From assembly GCF_003945595.2 (NCBI RefSeq), contig NW_024103874.1:3482001-3546000 (forward strand): a stretch of 64,000 bases of DNA, read 5' to 3'. The position numbers and the translations under genes were made by a program. Position 1 is the stretch's first letter; each line of letters starts with the position of its first letter. The notes beneath the pieces were generated by a model, which was not told the origin of the DNA, searched no databases, and worked only from the letters and a program-made list of their open reading frames with translations. Of this stretch, positions 1-11,830 are shown in pieces. Source of the DNA: Pipra filicauda (Eukaryota > Chordata > Aves > Passeriformes > Pipridae).

Positions 1-3000
1 ATGGTACCCTGGGCAAAGAAACAGTGTGTGTAGCCCTTCATAAATAGATTATGAAGGATGATCTTCTCTTGCCTGTCACGACTCCTCTGGCACAGGAATA
101 AGAGCAGTGTGTTTTGAACTCTCAGAGGTATTTCCTTTCACCTTTTGTCGTGGAGCATCCTCTAAAGCAGAGGAGGGCTTGTGTGTCTGGTTCAAATCCC
201 AGCCAGTCGGTATCAGCCGCTTGCATCTTGCACAGTATGAACGAGCCTCAGTTCTTCAGGGCCAAAATTCACCTGATAGCAGCACATCAGCTCCACTGGG
301 ATGCCTTCAGTCACTGCAGTGAAGAATCTGCTCTCTTGTAAGAGAGATAAGGGAAAGAGTAGTAAAAATGAGTTTTGTTGCTTCTGCTATCAATGTTCTG
401 GCAGTGATAAGGCATTGGTCACGTGGAGGTGTTCTGCTGATCCACTGTAATCTTCTCTTCCCATCAGAGACACTTTCCTCCCTGTCTCTCACCTTGCTAC
501 AGTCTGAAGCCTTTCCACAGTGAAGTTCTTAAAAACTGAACTGGCTGCAAAAGGCCCAAAGAAAGGCACATATTGCTTTAGAAATTGCTGTATCAATTAC
601 CATTAGTTGTGGAAGATCCATTAGCATTGGCCTGTTCCTGATACAGACACATTGCCTTCTTGACCTTCATAATAGCGAGTAATGAAAATTGCTTAATTAT
701 TTAATCATGAAGACCGTGCAACAAATTGCAATTTACTGTGTTTTTAAAGAGAGACCTGGCAGGTCTGCCATCATCTGAGCTGCTGGCAGTCCCAAGTCAC
801 CACTCAGAAACTTTGGCCCAGCTACCATTACATAGAGAGCAGACTGGCCCCATGAGCCCTGCAGACCTCAGTCTTGTTGTGTCAGGAAAACTCATGCTAA
901 AACATAAATTCTTTGCTGTTTCAGCAGGTAGGAAAGCAGAGTTAAGCTGCAGCAGATCCCTTGGCCTGAATGTGCTGCTGCACACCAGGTGTTCTGTGCT
1001 TGTAGCGTCTCACCTGATCACGTACAAAACTCGGTTTCCTAGGCAAAGGGATTGTTATTTTGCTTTTATCCAAGCAGAATAATGGTAGTTTTGAATTAGA
1101 CTGTGAGTGTGACGAGTTTAATTTCATCCTGTGCTTATGTGTGGGGTCACACACAGTTACTGGCCAGTGTCACAGGCAGAAATTCTCTTCTCCCACTGCA
1201 TTACCAGCTCCTTATTGAGCTTGATTCATGTGCTGTTCTCCATCTGCTCAGTGTTACAGTTTCTTCCAGGTAGAGGAATAAAATCCTGGTAAGCAATTAA
1301 AAAAAACTTGGAAGGGAGAGAAGGAGTGAAAACTATCAAAGCTACCAATGGGCATAGGGAAGGCTCCAGAGAAAGGTGTCCATGTGGATGTAATTGGCCT
1401 GAAGGGAGCAGCAGGGTTGGAGAGGGGCCCTTGGACAGAGGGAGCCACATGGAAACCAGAGGACCTGTGAAATGTTGGAAGCTGTCAGCTGCTGAACATT
1501 TGGGGAAGCACCTTAGCCAAGCACTTGCAGTGTCCATGCAGAGGAAGCAAATCCTCCTGGTAAGGAGCAGACGAGCTGAATGGGAACGGGCTCCTCTGGA
1601 GGTGGTGGAGCGCAAGCCGGGCGTGCAGGAGAGGTTCTTCTCTTTTGGGTTCAAACATCTTATAGTTTTGTTTCTTTCTCCAACGCAGGCTGCATCATCA
1701 GTTACATCAATAACATAAATGACAGCTTTAATCCTTCTGGCATGCTACTTGTAATCTCTTTTGTCATCAAAATAAATATGTTATAAATCAGTTTGCACAG
1801 ATTTCAGATGGAGCAGAGGAAGATTTAACCTGACATAGGAGAGATCCAGCCATTGGGACAAAGGGAGTGTTTTATAGTTTGACTTTGGATTTGTATTTTA
1901 AAGAAAAGGAAGAAACTTAAGCTCTTGGACAGTAGCAGTGATAGTGGTGAAATGCTGTTTGTAACTGCAGGAAAGAAAGGTGTTAATCACAGTGAATCTC
2001 AATCATGTGAAAATTGGATATCTGGTTTAAGTGTAGTCCTTGGTTCTCTCTCTACAATATGTGGAAAGAGAAAACCACTTCTTCCATGAAATTTGATGTA
2101 AGCCTTTAGGACAGGAGAATAGATTTCACTCTGGAAAGGCTTGCTTCTCTTCTGTTTATCTGAGACCAGATACAAAGTTTTTAGAAAATCTTCTGTGAGA
2201 TGAAACGAGTCCCAGTTGGGGGAAAAAAGAAATCCACAAGTACAAATGTGTGATTCCATCCCTTCTTTCTTTGCCTGTAGAGATCTTTCCCAATTAACCT
2301 TGTTTGCAAACACCACTGCCATGGGAAACTCAGCTCAGCTGATAGTCATTTTGTCCAGTGGGGAGTGAAGACTTGCAGGGCAGGCTGCTGTTAAACCCAG
2401 TGTTGGAGTTGGTGGAATTGCTGGTTTTATTCAAACATGGCAGCTGCCCTTGCCATGGCCAAACATCCTCTTTGCAAGGCACAGAAGACACTTTTTTCTC
2501 CAAAGACAAAGGAAATATTTTAGAGGATCTTCTGGGTTTTTTGGTTTTGGGTTTTTTTTATTTCTTTCTGGGACATAGCTGGGGATCATTGGCAAGTGTG
2601 ATAAAAGGAGACAGAAGTTAATAAATGTCACCTTCACCTGGCTGGGTCTCCAAATTTGTATTAATTTTTCTCTGTCTGCTTGACTTCTGCATCTTTTTAT
2701 TGAAACCATATGTGATTCTTTCAGCAACACATAGTAATTTGTTTGGAAATACAGGGCTAGAGATGTGTCTCTTTACTGGCTTCTAAAACAACTGTGAAAT
2801 AAGAGTTAAGAACTTTTATACAAATGAGTCCTAAACATATTGCCAATTCAGTTAAAAATAAATAAGTAAGTCCTTAGCAAAGATTTCAATAAGCAGTAAG
2901 AGTAGTTGAATTAAAATATTTCCACTAAAATTAATGAGCCAATCCTGGAATGCTTAGACTGACTCTTAAGTGTGCTCTTTTAAAGGCTTTGAATATGTTT

Positions 3001-6000
3001 GCCTGTCTGAATTTCTATGGAGCATTTTGAATGCATGACAGATTATAGTCTTCAATTATTTTAATTTGGTTTTCTTAATGGGCAAAATAGCTAAGAGCTT
3101 AATAATAAAAGACACTGCTTATCATTTACATTATTTTATGTGTTCATTAATAATTATAATGGGCTTTATAAAACAAAAAAATCAAGTCTAAGTATCCCCA
3201 GGTCATGTTAGAGCAAATGTTGCATAGTATTCTGTGGGAGGTTTGGGAAACTAAGTGTTTTTTGAAGGGCATTCTTGACTCCATATGTTATAGAGCAAGA
3301 TGAAGAACTTAAAAGGAAATTTATTTTCTAGTTTGCTCTGTGGAAGGAAAATGTAGCAGAGAATAAATTTCCTGCTTTGCTTTCTCCAGATACATTTCCA
3401 GGCACTCATATATTACCGTTGCATGGTGATGGGCAGAACCCAGATCATGTAGGGATCATGAAATTCTCTATAGTTTTTTAGGTACAGGAGCACTGTTGTT
3501 ACAGTCACCTCTTCTGTAGGCTCAGTTGTCCTTGTTTGTTCAGCTTTTCCTTACACACCCCATTTCCTAGGCCTCCAGGCATTTCCTTTACTGATATCTA
3601 AACAGTCTCCATCGGGACACTTCTTTTTCTGGCAATGTCATGCTCCATTTATGATCTCACTGGTGCCCTCCAATCTGCTGACCACACAGCTCTCCGTAGT
3701 GTATCACCCCTGCTCCTGGCATGGGAGCATTACAGGGATCTGTGGTGGCTTCTGTCATCTGCCAAGGTGAGAGAGGGAGGGCTTGTGAGTTCAAACCCCC
3801 TCGGCAAGAAAGGAAAGTGCTGAGAGCATTAGGACATGGCTCAACAGGAGAAAAACAGCAACAAAATCTGGTGCCTGAAATTCCATTCACCAGTAAAACT
3901 AGTGGGAATGGTTTAGCTGCCCAGTAAATCCTAATGGACATGCACAAACCCTAAGATGTTATCTGTAAAAGCAGGATGCAGTCCTGTGCCACAAGCACAG
4001 GCTGCTTTTCTATCTAAATGTGGCATTGCTGCAGAGGAAAAAGCCAGCTCAGAAGGGCTTAGCCCTGTATTATCTCAGGAGTTGCAATGTTCATTTTCAC
4101 ACATTTTAGTTATTATATCAGAACCCACAGTAGAAAATGCCCATCTGTGAAATCACACCATTTCTCCTGTTTCTGGGAATAGTCTATAGAAACAAGGGCT
4201 GAGTCAGACTCTTGGCGTTCTGGATCTGAGTTGCAAACATTGACAGCAGCCCCTATGCTCTGTTTTGGATGATGCATCATTGCTTTGAGCTCCAACCACT
4301 CACTGTTGGGCTGCAAGGCCACCCTGTCCTTGCTGGCCACAGCCAAGCAGAGGGCTGGCAACACCAGTGCAGTGCCTGGCTCTGCAACATGTTCCCTATG
4401 GGGCTTTGGTGGCTGATCCCACATTTCCCAGATGGTCCATTTGTATCTGTCAGAGTAGGTGAGGTTTCCTGCATGGAAAATGCCACCTGTGTCCATGAGG
4501 TAGGGTAGGAACAAGGGATTGCATCTTCCAACATAAATTGCCTTTTGATCTGGGACATTTTCCCTCACCAGTGTAACAATCCACTCCAAGCTCCATCCCG
4601 GAGGGGTTTTTCAGAGCATAAAAGCTGCTTTACAAGCAAATTCCCCTTATGACAGTCATCAGCCATCATCATTCATCCTGCTCACATCATCATATGCAGA
4701 GTTGTCTCATGCCTGGCAGTGGAGAAGCTCAAAGCTCCAAGGGTTCTTCGAGTAAAAAATGTATAAATGCAGCTAAGGAAAACCATCCTTCTGCCATCTG
4801 TTCTGTAACCCAGAGCCCTGCATACCTCTTGACTGCTTTGTAAAAGGAGAGATAAATGAAAGGAAAATTCTTGTGTGTGTTCTCCAGTCAGAAGATTATC
4901 ATATGGATCTCTTCTCGCTTCCCAGGCATAAATGAGGGGAAAAGTAACTCCCTTCTGAACCAGTAAATTCCCCCAATCAGTAATTTTTTTTCTCCTGATC
5001 TAGTGAGCTCTTTGGGAATAGAGGAGTTTTTATTCTTATTATTATTATTATGGTAAACTGCTCCAGGAATGGTTTCAACAAAAGAAGTAAACCTTACATT
5101 GTGTTCAGATAATGTTCTTAACTTCTCAACAAGATTTACTAAATTGCACCCTGGGAATTAGGCAAATGAAACCTTTGGTCAAAATGTTAAAGGATTACTG
5201 AAAAATCTTTTTTTATTTTAAATCTCATTAAGAGTGCTAAAATTATATGTTCCAATATAAAAAGCATGTGTGTGATAAATATCTCCCTGGTAGTAATATG
5301 TACTATGCTTCATTGTGAATGGTCTTTGCAACTTTCTGTGACAAGTGCTACTTCTTACATGATTTTTTTCTGCACACTTCACACCCTTGTATTCTTACTG
5401 AAAATGGATTTAAGTACAGGCAACAGGCAGACCATTGTGTTATGATCACAATTAACAGCAAATAACGAGTCACTGCTGAATATTTGCAGCATATTTCCCC
5501 CATCTTTGTTTTGCTCAATGCAGTATAATTAGCTCATGGATTTCTCTCAGTATAATTGGTAAATCGTGTGGGTCTTATGATATATTCCATCTCCTAGATC
5601 TGCAATGATTTACATACAGACAGCTTAGACCCTATTAATGCTAATAAAAGTGCTGCAAGGACATCCTATAGCGTACACTTTATTAAACTATACATAGCTT
5701 TCTTCGAGAGCTTCTGTTTATCTGCGTTTCCTGAAAATAAAATATAGTGCCTTTAGCACTGAATATTTAAATCCAGGCTCCTTTCCCCTGCTTCTGTCTC
5801 TCTCTATGCATTTCTAATGCTTCTATCACAATGGGATCTGGGTACTATATGCAACAGGAAATAGAGCAGAAAAATGTCCATGAAGAACTAACAGACTCTC
5901 CTCTTCTGAGATTCGGGTTAAAACTGCTTCCATTTTGGTTCTCTGGAGAGACTGATTAGCTCTTTGGTGCTTGTGCTCAAGTACAGCCATAGTTGAGCCA

Positions 6001-8110
6001 GGCTGGGGATGGGGAGACCCTCCCAGTTTCCATGTTCCAGTGAGCAAAAAGGCAGGAAAAGTGGAGATACCTTGGTTGGTTTGTTGTAAGTTTTTCCACC
6101 TTTGTTAAGGAAAAATTTACGTTATGGATTCTTTGGAACTGTGCAGACTGACACTGATGAAGACACACAGCTGTGTGTCCCACATTACCCTTTTTAATTT
6201 CTAAGGTGGGAACCCCACTCTGGCTCAAAGCTGGGTGTCCAACAGTGTCTTCCTTGATTATCACTTAATATAAGCTCAGCTGTGGACATAGTGGGTTGGA
6301 TGTTGAACTCCCTGACTTGAGCTGTGCATTTGCACAGACATTGAAACCAGTTTGATTTCCAGCCCTTTCCTCTGGCAGGGTGAGGGCTGACCTTCTGAAA
6401 ATGGGGGCTGTGGTCTTCAGTTATTGAGCTGGGGAGTCGGCTTTCGTCATTAAAACCACAGCTGTGCAAGCAAACCTTGATTTTAATATACCTTTCTTCA
6501 CCCACAGATTTGCTAATGGAAATTGGATTCATGCCTGTCTGCCTGGGTCTCTGTTGCAAATACCCACTAGGCCCACAAAAACCCATGTAACATCGTGAGG
6601 GCACTTTCAGTGTTCCCAGTCCCTTTTTTAAGTGACTATACCAGTGTAAGTCCAATCAGTTTTCCTCGATTCTAATAGTGTAACAAGCAGTGAATCCTTC
6701 AGAGAAAAGACAGATGAAACTGTCTCTGTTCCCTGACCTTCAGCTCCAGCAGCGCAGGTGCCGCGCGGATCAATCCCGGCAGTGTCTTGTAATAAGTGAC
6801 ATGATTAGCTGTTAACGGGAACGGACGGTTTGGTGGAGGCAGTACAAAGAAAACAGTGTATAAACTTGATGATGATCTGGACAAAGGTATCAAAGGAGAG
6901 TTTCAGAGCCAGGGATCTGATACTGCTCTGCACCGACACCTTCAGCACCTCGTCGGCCTCCTGCCTCAGGAGAGGAAGGAATATCAATAGGTCACATATG
7001 GGGGGAGTGCAGAGCAGCCCACAGCCCCTTCTCAATCCCTTTTCCTGACAAGCAAAGCCTCCTCTTCCCTTGGGAAAGGACCCTTGCTCCCCAAACTGGG
7101 GCTGTTTGGGGGACGCAGGGTCTCCTGCACCCACTGAGCACACTCCAAGTGTGCAGCTGCCATAGCAGAGGTGATAACATGCACTCAGCTACTAGGGTTC
7201 TATTATCTTCCCACTACTTCGTTGTATTCATAGACCTGTTAGGGAAGAAATTATGCACATCGCTTTTGCAGTGCCAAGACAGTTTGTGATGGTGGGGGGG
7301 TGGTAATTTATTTGTGCCTTGCACTTTCTTTCGGGAATAGTCATGCTGTTGCAAGAACTTCTTTCAGCATTTGATCAGAAAATTAAATTTGTGTTTTAAA
7401 GAGATAGTCAGGGTTGCTAGGACAACATATTAACCTCCCTTCTTTTTTTCCTTGGCTCTGTATCCAAGGTTCATGTAACTCGTTGTGCTGTACTTGGTTT
7501 GCAGTGTTGTTTGCAAGGCATGGGAGGGAAGGGCTTTCAGAAACAGTGTCCAAAACATCATTCTCCTCAGCAAATAATCACATGAAATGGTAATATCCCA
7601 CTGGGGTTTCTCAACCTGGCCTTGTCAAGCTAGCAGAATTGGACAAAGAGGGAGCAAACAGCCCTGTTCTTCAAATTTCATGGGAGTATTTGTGTGCACA
7701 GTCACAGGGACCGAGAATATGATGTGGGAGCTTGCAGACAGCATTTTCAGAAGTGATTAATGGCTGGGAGACTTTGGGTATGGCTGAAAAATTTGGACAC
7801 TTTAAGGAAACTGTGGTTTCAGTAATATGTAAACAGTGTTTTTTGTGCATTTTGGGTGAGTCAAAAATTCACGATTTCAATGATTTCTAGAGAGAATAAT
7901 CATGAATAAAAGAGGAGTAAAATAACTGAAACTATATGGAATACACCTTCCATGTCTTCTCTCCAAACCTTTGGCATTCAGCTCCCTTGTCAGAATTGAC
8001 AGTGGTGTTACATCTGTGCAGCTTTCAGACTCGGTTCTTTAAAGTTGCTTAAACGTCCATTTGGCTTTTGTCCAGAACTTATGGATTCCTGTCTCTGTTG
8101 TTCCCTGCAG
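1..8110 (+). other. CDH4: CDH4 upstream intron (3' part; intron 4 by classical numbering)
   Basis: This is intronic DNA leading to the exon 5 acceptor; the upstream exon is not in the window. It is AT-rich and has no open frame with coding character. It contains a TTA x5 microsatellite at 5036-5050, a run of eight G at 7293-7300 and a CpG-rich patch near 6750-6830. The end is a good acceptor: a pyrimidine-rich stretch followed by TTCCCTGCAG at 8101-8110. I recognise no complete transposable element here. The longest open frames (for example 1226-1654 and 6194-6655 on the - strand) have no recognisable domain and I treat them as chance. Confidence 0.9.
5036..5050. repeat. TTA trinucleotide microsatellite (5 copies)
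   Basis: There are five perfect TTA units in an AT-rich intron. It is a short simple repeat with no visible function. Confidence 0.85.
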
Positions 8111-8266
8111 ATTCGTTCCGATAAGGACAAAGAGATCCATATCAGGTACAGCATCACTGGAGTGGGAGCCGACCAGCCGCCCATGGAAGTCTTCAGCATT
8201 GACCCTGTGTCTGGCAGGATGTACGTGACACGCCCGATGGACAGGGAGGAAAGAGCTTCCTACCAC
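8111..8266 (+). CDS. CDH4: R-cadherin exon 5 (EC1, mature residues about 24-75)
   Basis: This internal coding exon of a classical cadherin encodes 52 codons, in phase 0 at both ends. Cadherin-4 is a single-pass calcium-dependent homophilic adhesion protein acting at neural, retinal and muscle cell junctions. The peptide begins [20 protein letters not shown] and ends [12 protein letters not shown]. The DRE motif sits at exon codons 44-46, which corresponds to mature residues 67-69, the EC1 side of the EC1-EC2 calcium site. The acceptor is TTCCCTGCAG before 8111 and the donor is CAC|GTAAGC after 8266. The 156-bp length equals exon 5 of CDH1 and CDH2. R-cadherin is preferred over N-cadherin because N-cadherin has a different EC1 sequence in this region, for example IRSDRDKN at the start of the exon. 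A CR1 fragment begins only about 120 bp downstream. If the intron were retained, the frame would stay open for 43 codons and stop at 8396-8398. Confidence 0.97.
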
Positions 8267-8385
8267 GTAAGCATCAAACACCAGGAGTTTTGTCTGGGCT
8301 CACAAGCTCAGAGCAGAACTGCACCAAACTTGCTGGGTTCAAGAAGGGACGCGCTAAATCAGCCAAACCGATGCAAAGTGGTGGT

Positions 8386-9027
8386 TGGTGGCAGCTGAAC
8401 ATGAGCCAGCATGTGCCCAGGTGGCCAAGAAGGCCAATGGCATCCTGGGTGTATCAGCAATACTGTGGCCAGCAGGACCAGGGCAGTGACAGTCCCCCTG
8501 TACTCACATGGGTGAGGCCCCACCTCCAATCCTGGGTTCAGTTTTGGGCCACTCACCCCAAGAAGAACATTGAGAGGCTGGAGCATGTCCAGGGAAGAGC
8601 AAGGGAGCTGAGGAGGGGTCTAGAGAATAAGTTTGATAGGGAGTGGCTGAGGGAGCTGGAGGTGTTCAGTCTGGAGAAAAGGAAGCTTGAGGAAGGGAAC
8701 CTTCTCGCTCTCTACAACCTGGAAGGAGGTTCTAGCTGGTTGGGGACGTTCTCTTCTTCCAGGTAACAAGTGACAGGACAAGAGGAAATGGCCTCAAGTT
8801 GTGCCAGGGGAGGGTTAGATTGGATATTAGGAAAAATTTCTTTGCGGAAAGGGTTGTCAAGCCCTGGCACAGGCTGCCCAGGGCAGTGGTAGAGTCCCAT
8901 CCCTGGAGGGATTTAAAGGACGTGTAGATCTGGCACCTGGGGACATGGTTTAGCAGTGGGCTTGGCAGTGCTGGACTTAATGATCTTAGAGGGCTTTTCC
9001 AACTTAAACAATTCTGTGATTCTATGA
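8386..9027 (+). mobile_element. CR1 LINE, 5'-truncated 3' fragment (about 640 bp)
   Basis: This is the decayed 3' end of a chicken-repeat-1 non-LTR retrotransposon in the same sense as CDH4. A broken translation of the last part of ORF2 is readable: [20 protein letters not shown], then a stretch resembling the family's SLEKRRL motif (here SLEKRKLEE). The family's 3' untranslated region follows, with recognisable GGAAATGGCCTCAAGTTG and GGCACAGGCTGCCCAGG. It ends at the diagnostic terminal repeat ATTCTGTGATTCTATGA (9011-9027). Substitutions and small deletions break the frame, so it is not active. The 5' boundary is approximate. It lies about 120 bp from the exon 5 donor. Confidence 0.93.
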
Positions 9028-11730
9028 CAGTGGTGATACACTGATGTCCTTTTCAGACATAAAGTCAGAGTCATTTGTTTAAAAGGGCACAACTTTGCAC
9101 TGCTTGTTAAATCCATGCAAATTTATGTGTAAACTGAACCACCCAAAACCATGAGAAGCCAGTCACTGCATTAGCACGTCTTGGGAAATTACTAATTTAA
9201 GAATCATTACTGCAACTAAACATGCAATAATTGCTATAGTCATTTTTCATTTTAATTCACTAGGAGATGTTCAGGCAGTATGATGGGGGTGTGTCAGATA
9301 GGTTTTTAAATACGCAGATAGGCTAATATTAAATATGAGGGAATTAATTAAGATTAATTACACTCAAAAGTGGTGCCTCATGCTATCCTAGTTCATAAAA
9401 TGCTCTACCTGCAGAATGCTTGGAGTGTAATTGGTTGCTACGTTTTGATATAAATCCTAACCCCTCGGTTGCACAGCGTAATTGCACAGCAGATACAGTC
9501 CCACAGATTGCTAAAAAAGAAAATATGTGACCCCTTGCATGATAGCCCTGCAAAATTTCAAACATTTTCTGCGTCCACGCTTTAGTTCTCTCCTGGAGTG
9601 GTTGTGAAAGGTTGTTTCATGGATTGCTATCAGCCTTAGCCACATCTACTGGCAACGTAATAGCCATTCCAGGGCTGCTCTAATGTCAGTGAAGTGGTAC
9701 AGGTCACTTCCACTGACACCATATTCCGAACTGCGCCGTCGGAGAGGCACATTCTGTCAGCTTTGTCAGGTATCCAGTTAACCATGTTGACACAGCTTCT
9801 GGACTGGGGTGGAAGGATAAAGAAAATAGATTACCTCTTTAGTTGGGTGGAAAAAGAGATTTCCCCTGGGTAAAAGAAGATTTTATTTTATTTTGCCCTC
9901 TGTGAACAAGAACAATTATTTTGTTTGTCGTGCCTAAGAAAATAGGAAGAGAGGTTGTTTTGAAAAAGGAATATTTGAGATAAAGTGTGTGTCATCTCAG
10001 CATTGTTGATATTGTTTCAGCAGTGCCAGGTTATTATCAGTGTAGTCAATAAGTTAACACTTTTGAGGGAGCCGCTGTGAAGTCTGCGATCAGATGCTCA
10101 GTCAAAAACATAAGGTGAAAAAGATTTTGTCCTCCATCATAACAAATCCTGTGCCCCCTAAAAATGAACTGACCCTACCAGTTACAGTGAATTCAGTAAA
10201 TTGAATTCTCGCCTTGTCAAAGGTGATGGGATGAGTCTGCCTTGCACATACCACAGGATTTCCAGCCTTTTCTGTTCCTTACAGAAACCTTGAACTAGTG
10301 ACATCCATATGTAAATAAGCTTATTCACACTCTGAAGGTTACAGGAAATGTATTTTATAGAGAGTGATAAGTATGTTATGAGACCTTATAGACAGGAATA
10401 GTGAGTGATAGAAAATCTTTGTTAGCAGAACAGTAGAAGGTGATGGAGAGTGTTTTAAGTTGTAGCTGTAAATGCCCTTTAGATCCTTCAGCCTTGGTAG
10501 CAGTGGATGATGATTTATTGTTCGTTTACTAACTCTTCACAAAGCATTTATAAATATACCATGAACAAAGCAATGACCCAAACACTAGAGCAGAAACCTG
10601 CAGTAGGAGTGAACAGTGCTGGAAACTGGAAAAAATTTGGCCAGCTTCCAGAAAGAAGATACAGTCCAAAATCTTGGCTGGTGAAGTTCTGAAAAAGTCA
10701 GTGAATTTATGCCACTTTCTATAGCCAAGCCTCTAACTGAAAGGAAACACAACATGGAGCCAGGCTTGAAGTGAGTGCTAGAAGAGCAGTGACTGAGGTG
10801 TAGGCTTGGATCTGAACTGTAGAGCTTGACCACCTTTAAATTGGTTTGACATGTGCTGTAGTTTCCTTTAGCTTGGATTAGTAGCTTAACTCTTCAGCTG
10901 GGGTAGAGAATGTCAGTGGAGCTGCAAGGCACCGCTCCAGGTCCCTCTTACCCAGGCTCTGTGTCCAATACAGGCTTCCTACTCTGGGTGCATGTATACA
11001 ACTTCAGGTTTTCTGCAACCCTGAACAGAATCAAGGCTTTTCAGCATCTCTGTCACTGTCAAGTGTTGTCCTTGCTGTTTTCATTCCCAGGTAATCTAAA
11101 AACTAATTATTAAAAAAAAGAACAATAATTTGCAAGTGTTTGTGGGGCTACATATGAAGAGTTCTGTTTCATTAACTCCCACATTTTCAACACATATTTT
11201 CTTATGCATAATTATCTGTATTGCTTCAGGACTACCATTTTTAACTTACTAGTGTTTTAACTCCCCCCGCATTCAGGAAGCTATTTGTCTGATGAAACCT
11301 ACCTCATTCCCTAAGGTGAAACAGATTTTTTTCTAATTAGATCAGGAGTTCTGCAGCAGAACTTCCCCTGTTTTTGACATCATTCTTGAACTTTTAGGGA
11401 GGATCATTCCGAGCTTGATGTATGCAGAGATGTATGTGCCTCTGGGACTCCCAGCCCCTGTCCAGGTGCCGTGTGTGCTGGCACTCCCAGTGATCACAAG
11501 TTCAGCAGTATTTTGGCCTCATCTGTTTTTGTCTGCACTACAAACCAGAGCACAAACTCTCCAGGGACCTCGCAGACAATCCCAGACGCAGAGTCAGCTG
11601 AAAACACGAGCAGAGAAAAATGAAACGGGCTTTGCAGCCACTTAACCAACACCACGTTGTGGTGGGGAACTGCTCATGTGGCACTGAGTGATGCATGAGC
11701 AGTAGTGCCTGTGGCTGGAGATGGACCCCT

Positions 11731-11830
11731 GGGACATACAACCATGGGACACACAGCCACGGGACACACAGCCACAGGACATACAGCCACGGGACATACA
11801 GCCACAGGACACACAGCCATGGGGCACATT
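11731..11830. repeat. 15-bp minisatellite, about 6.5 copies
   Basis: This is a tandem array of the unit GGGACACACAGCCAC. Copies start at 11731, 11746, 11761, 11776, 11791 and 11806, and a degenerate unit follows at 11821. Variation is limited to A/G at position 1, C/T at position 7 and C/T at the last base. Because the unit is a multiple of three, all three + frames are open and give short repeat peptides such as GHTAT. This looks like a consequence of the repeat and not a gene. Confidence 0.93.

Noticed and set aside
189..204. Polymerase III B-box-like GGTTCAAATCCCAGCC on the + strand
   Set aside because: No convincing A box at the right distance, no cloverleaf and no SINE body could be recognised.
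3770..3805. tRNA-like TGAGTTCAAACCCCC
   Set aside because: It is an imperfect B box without an A box or acceptor stem. A chance match is likely.
6194..6655. 153-codon open frame on the - strand
   Set aside because: It has no family resemblance or coding-like composition, and lies within a CDH4 intron. It is treated as chance.
8290..8766. 158-codon open frame on the + strand
   Set aside because: It is the decayed CR1 ORF2 C-terminus and not a host gene.
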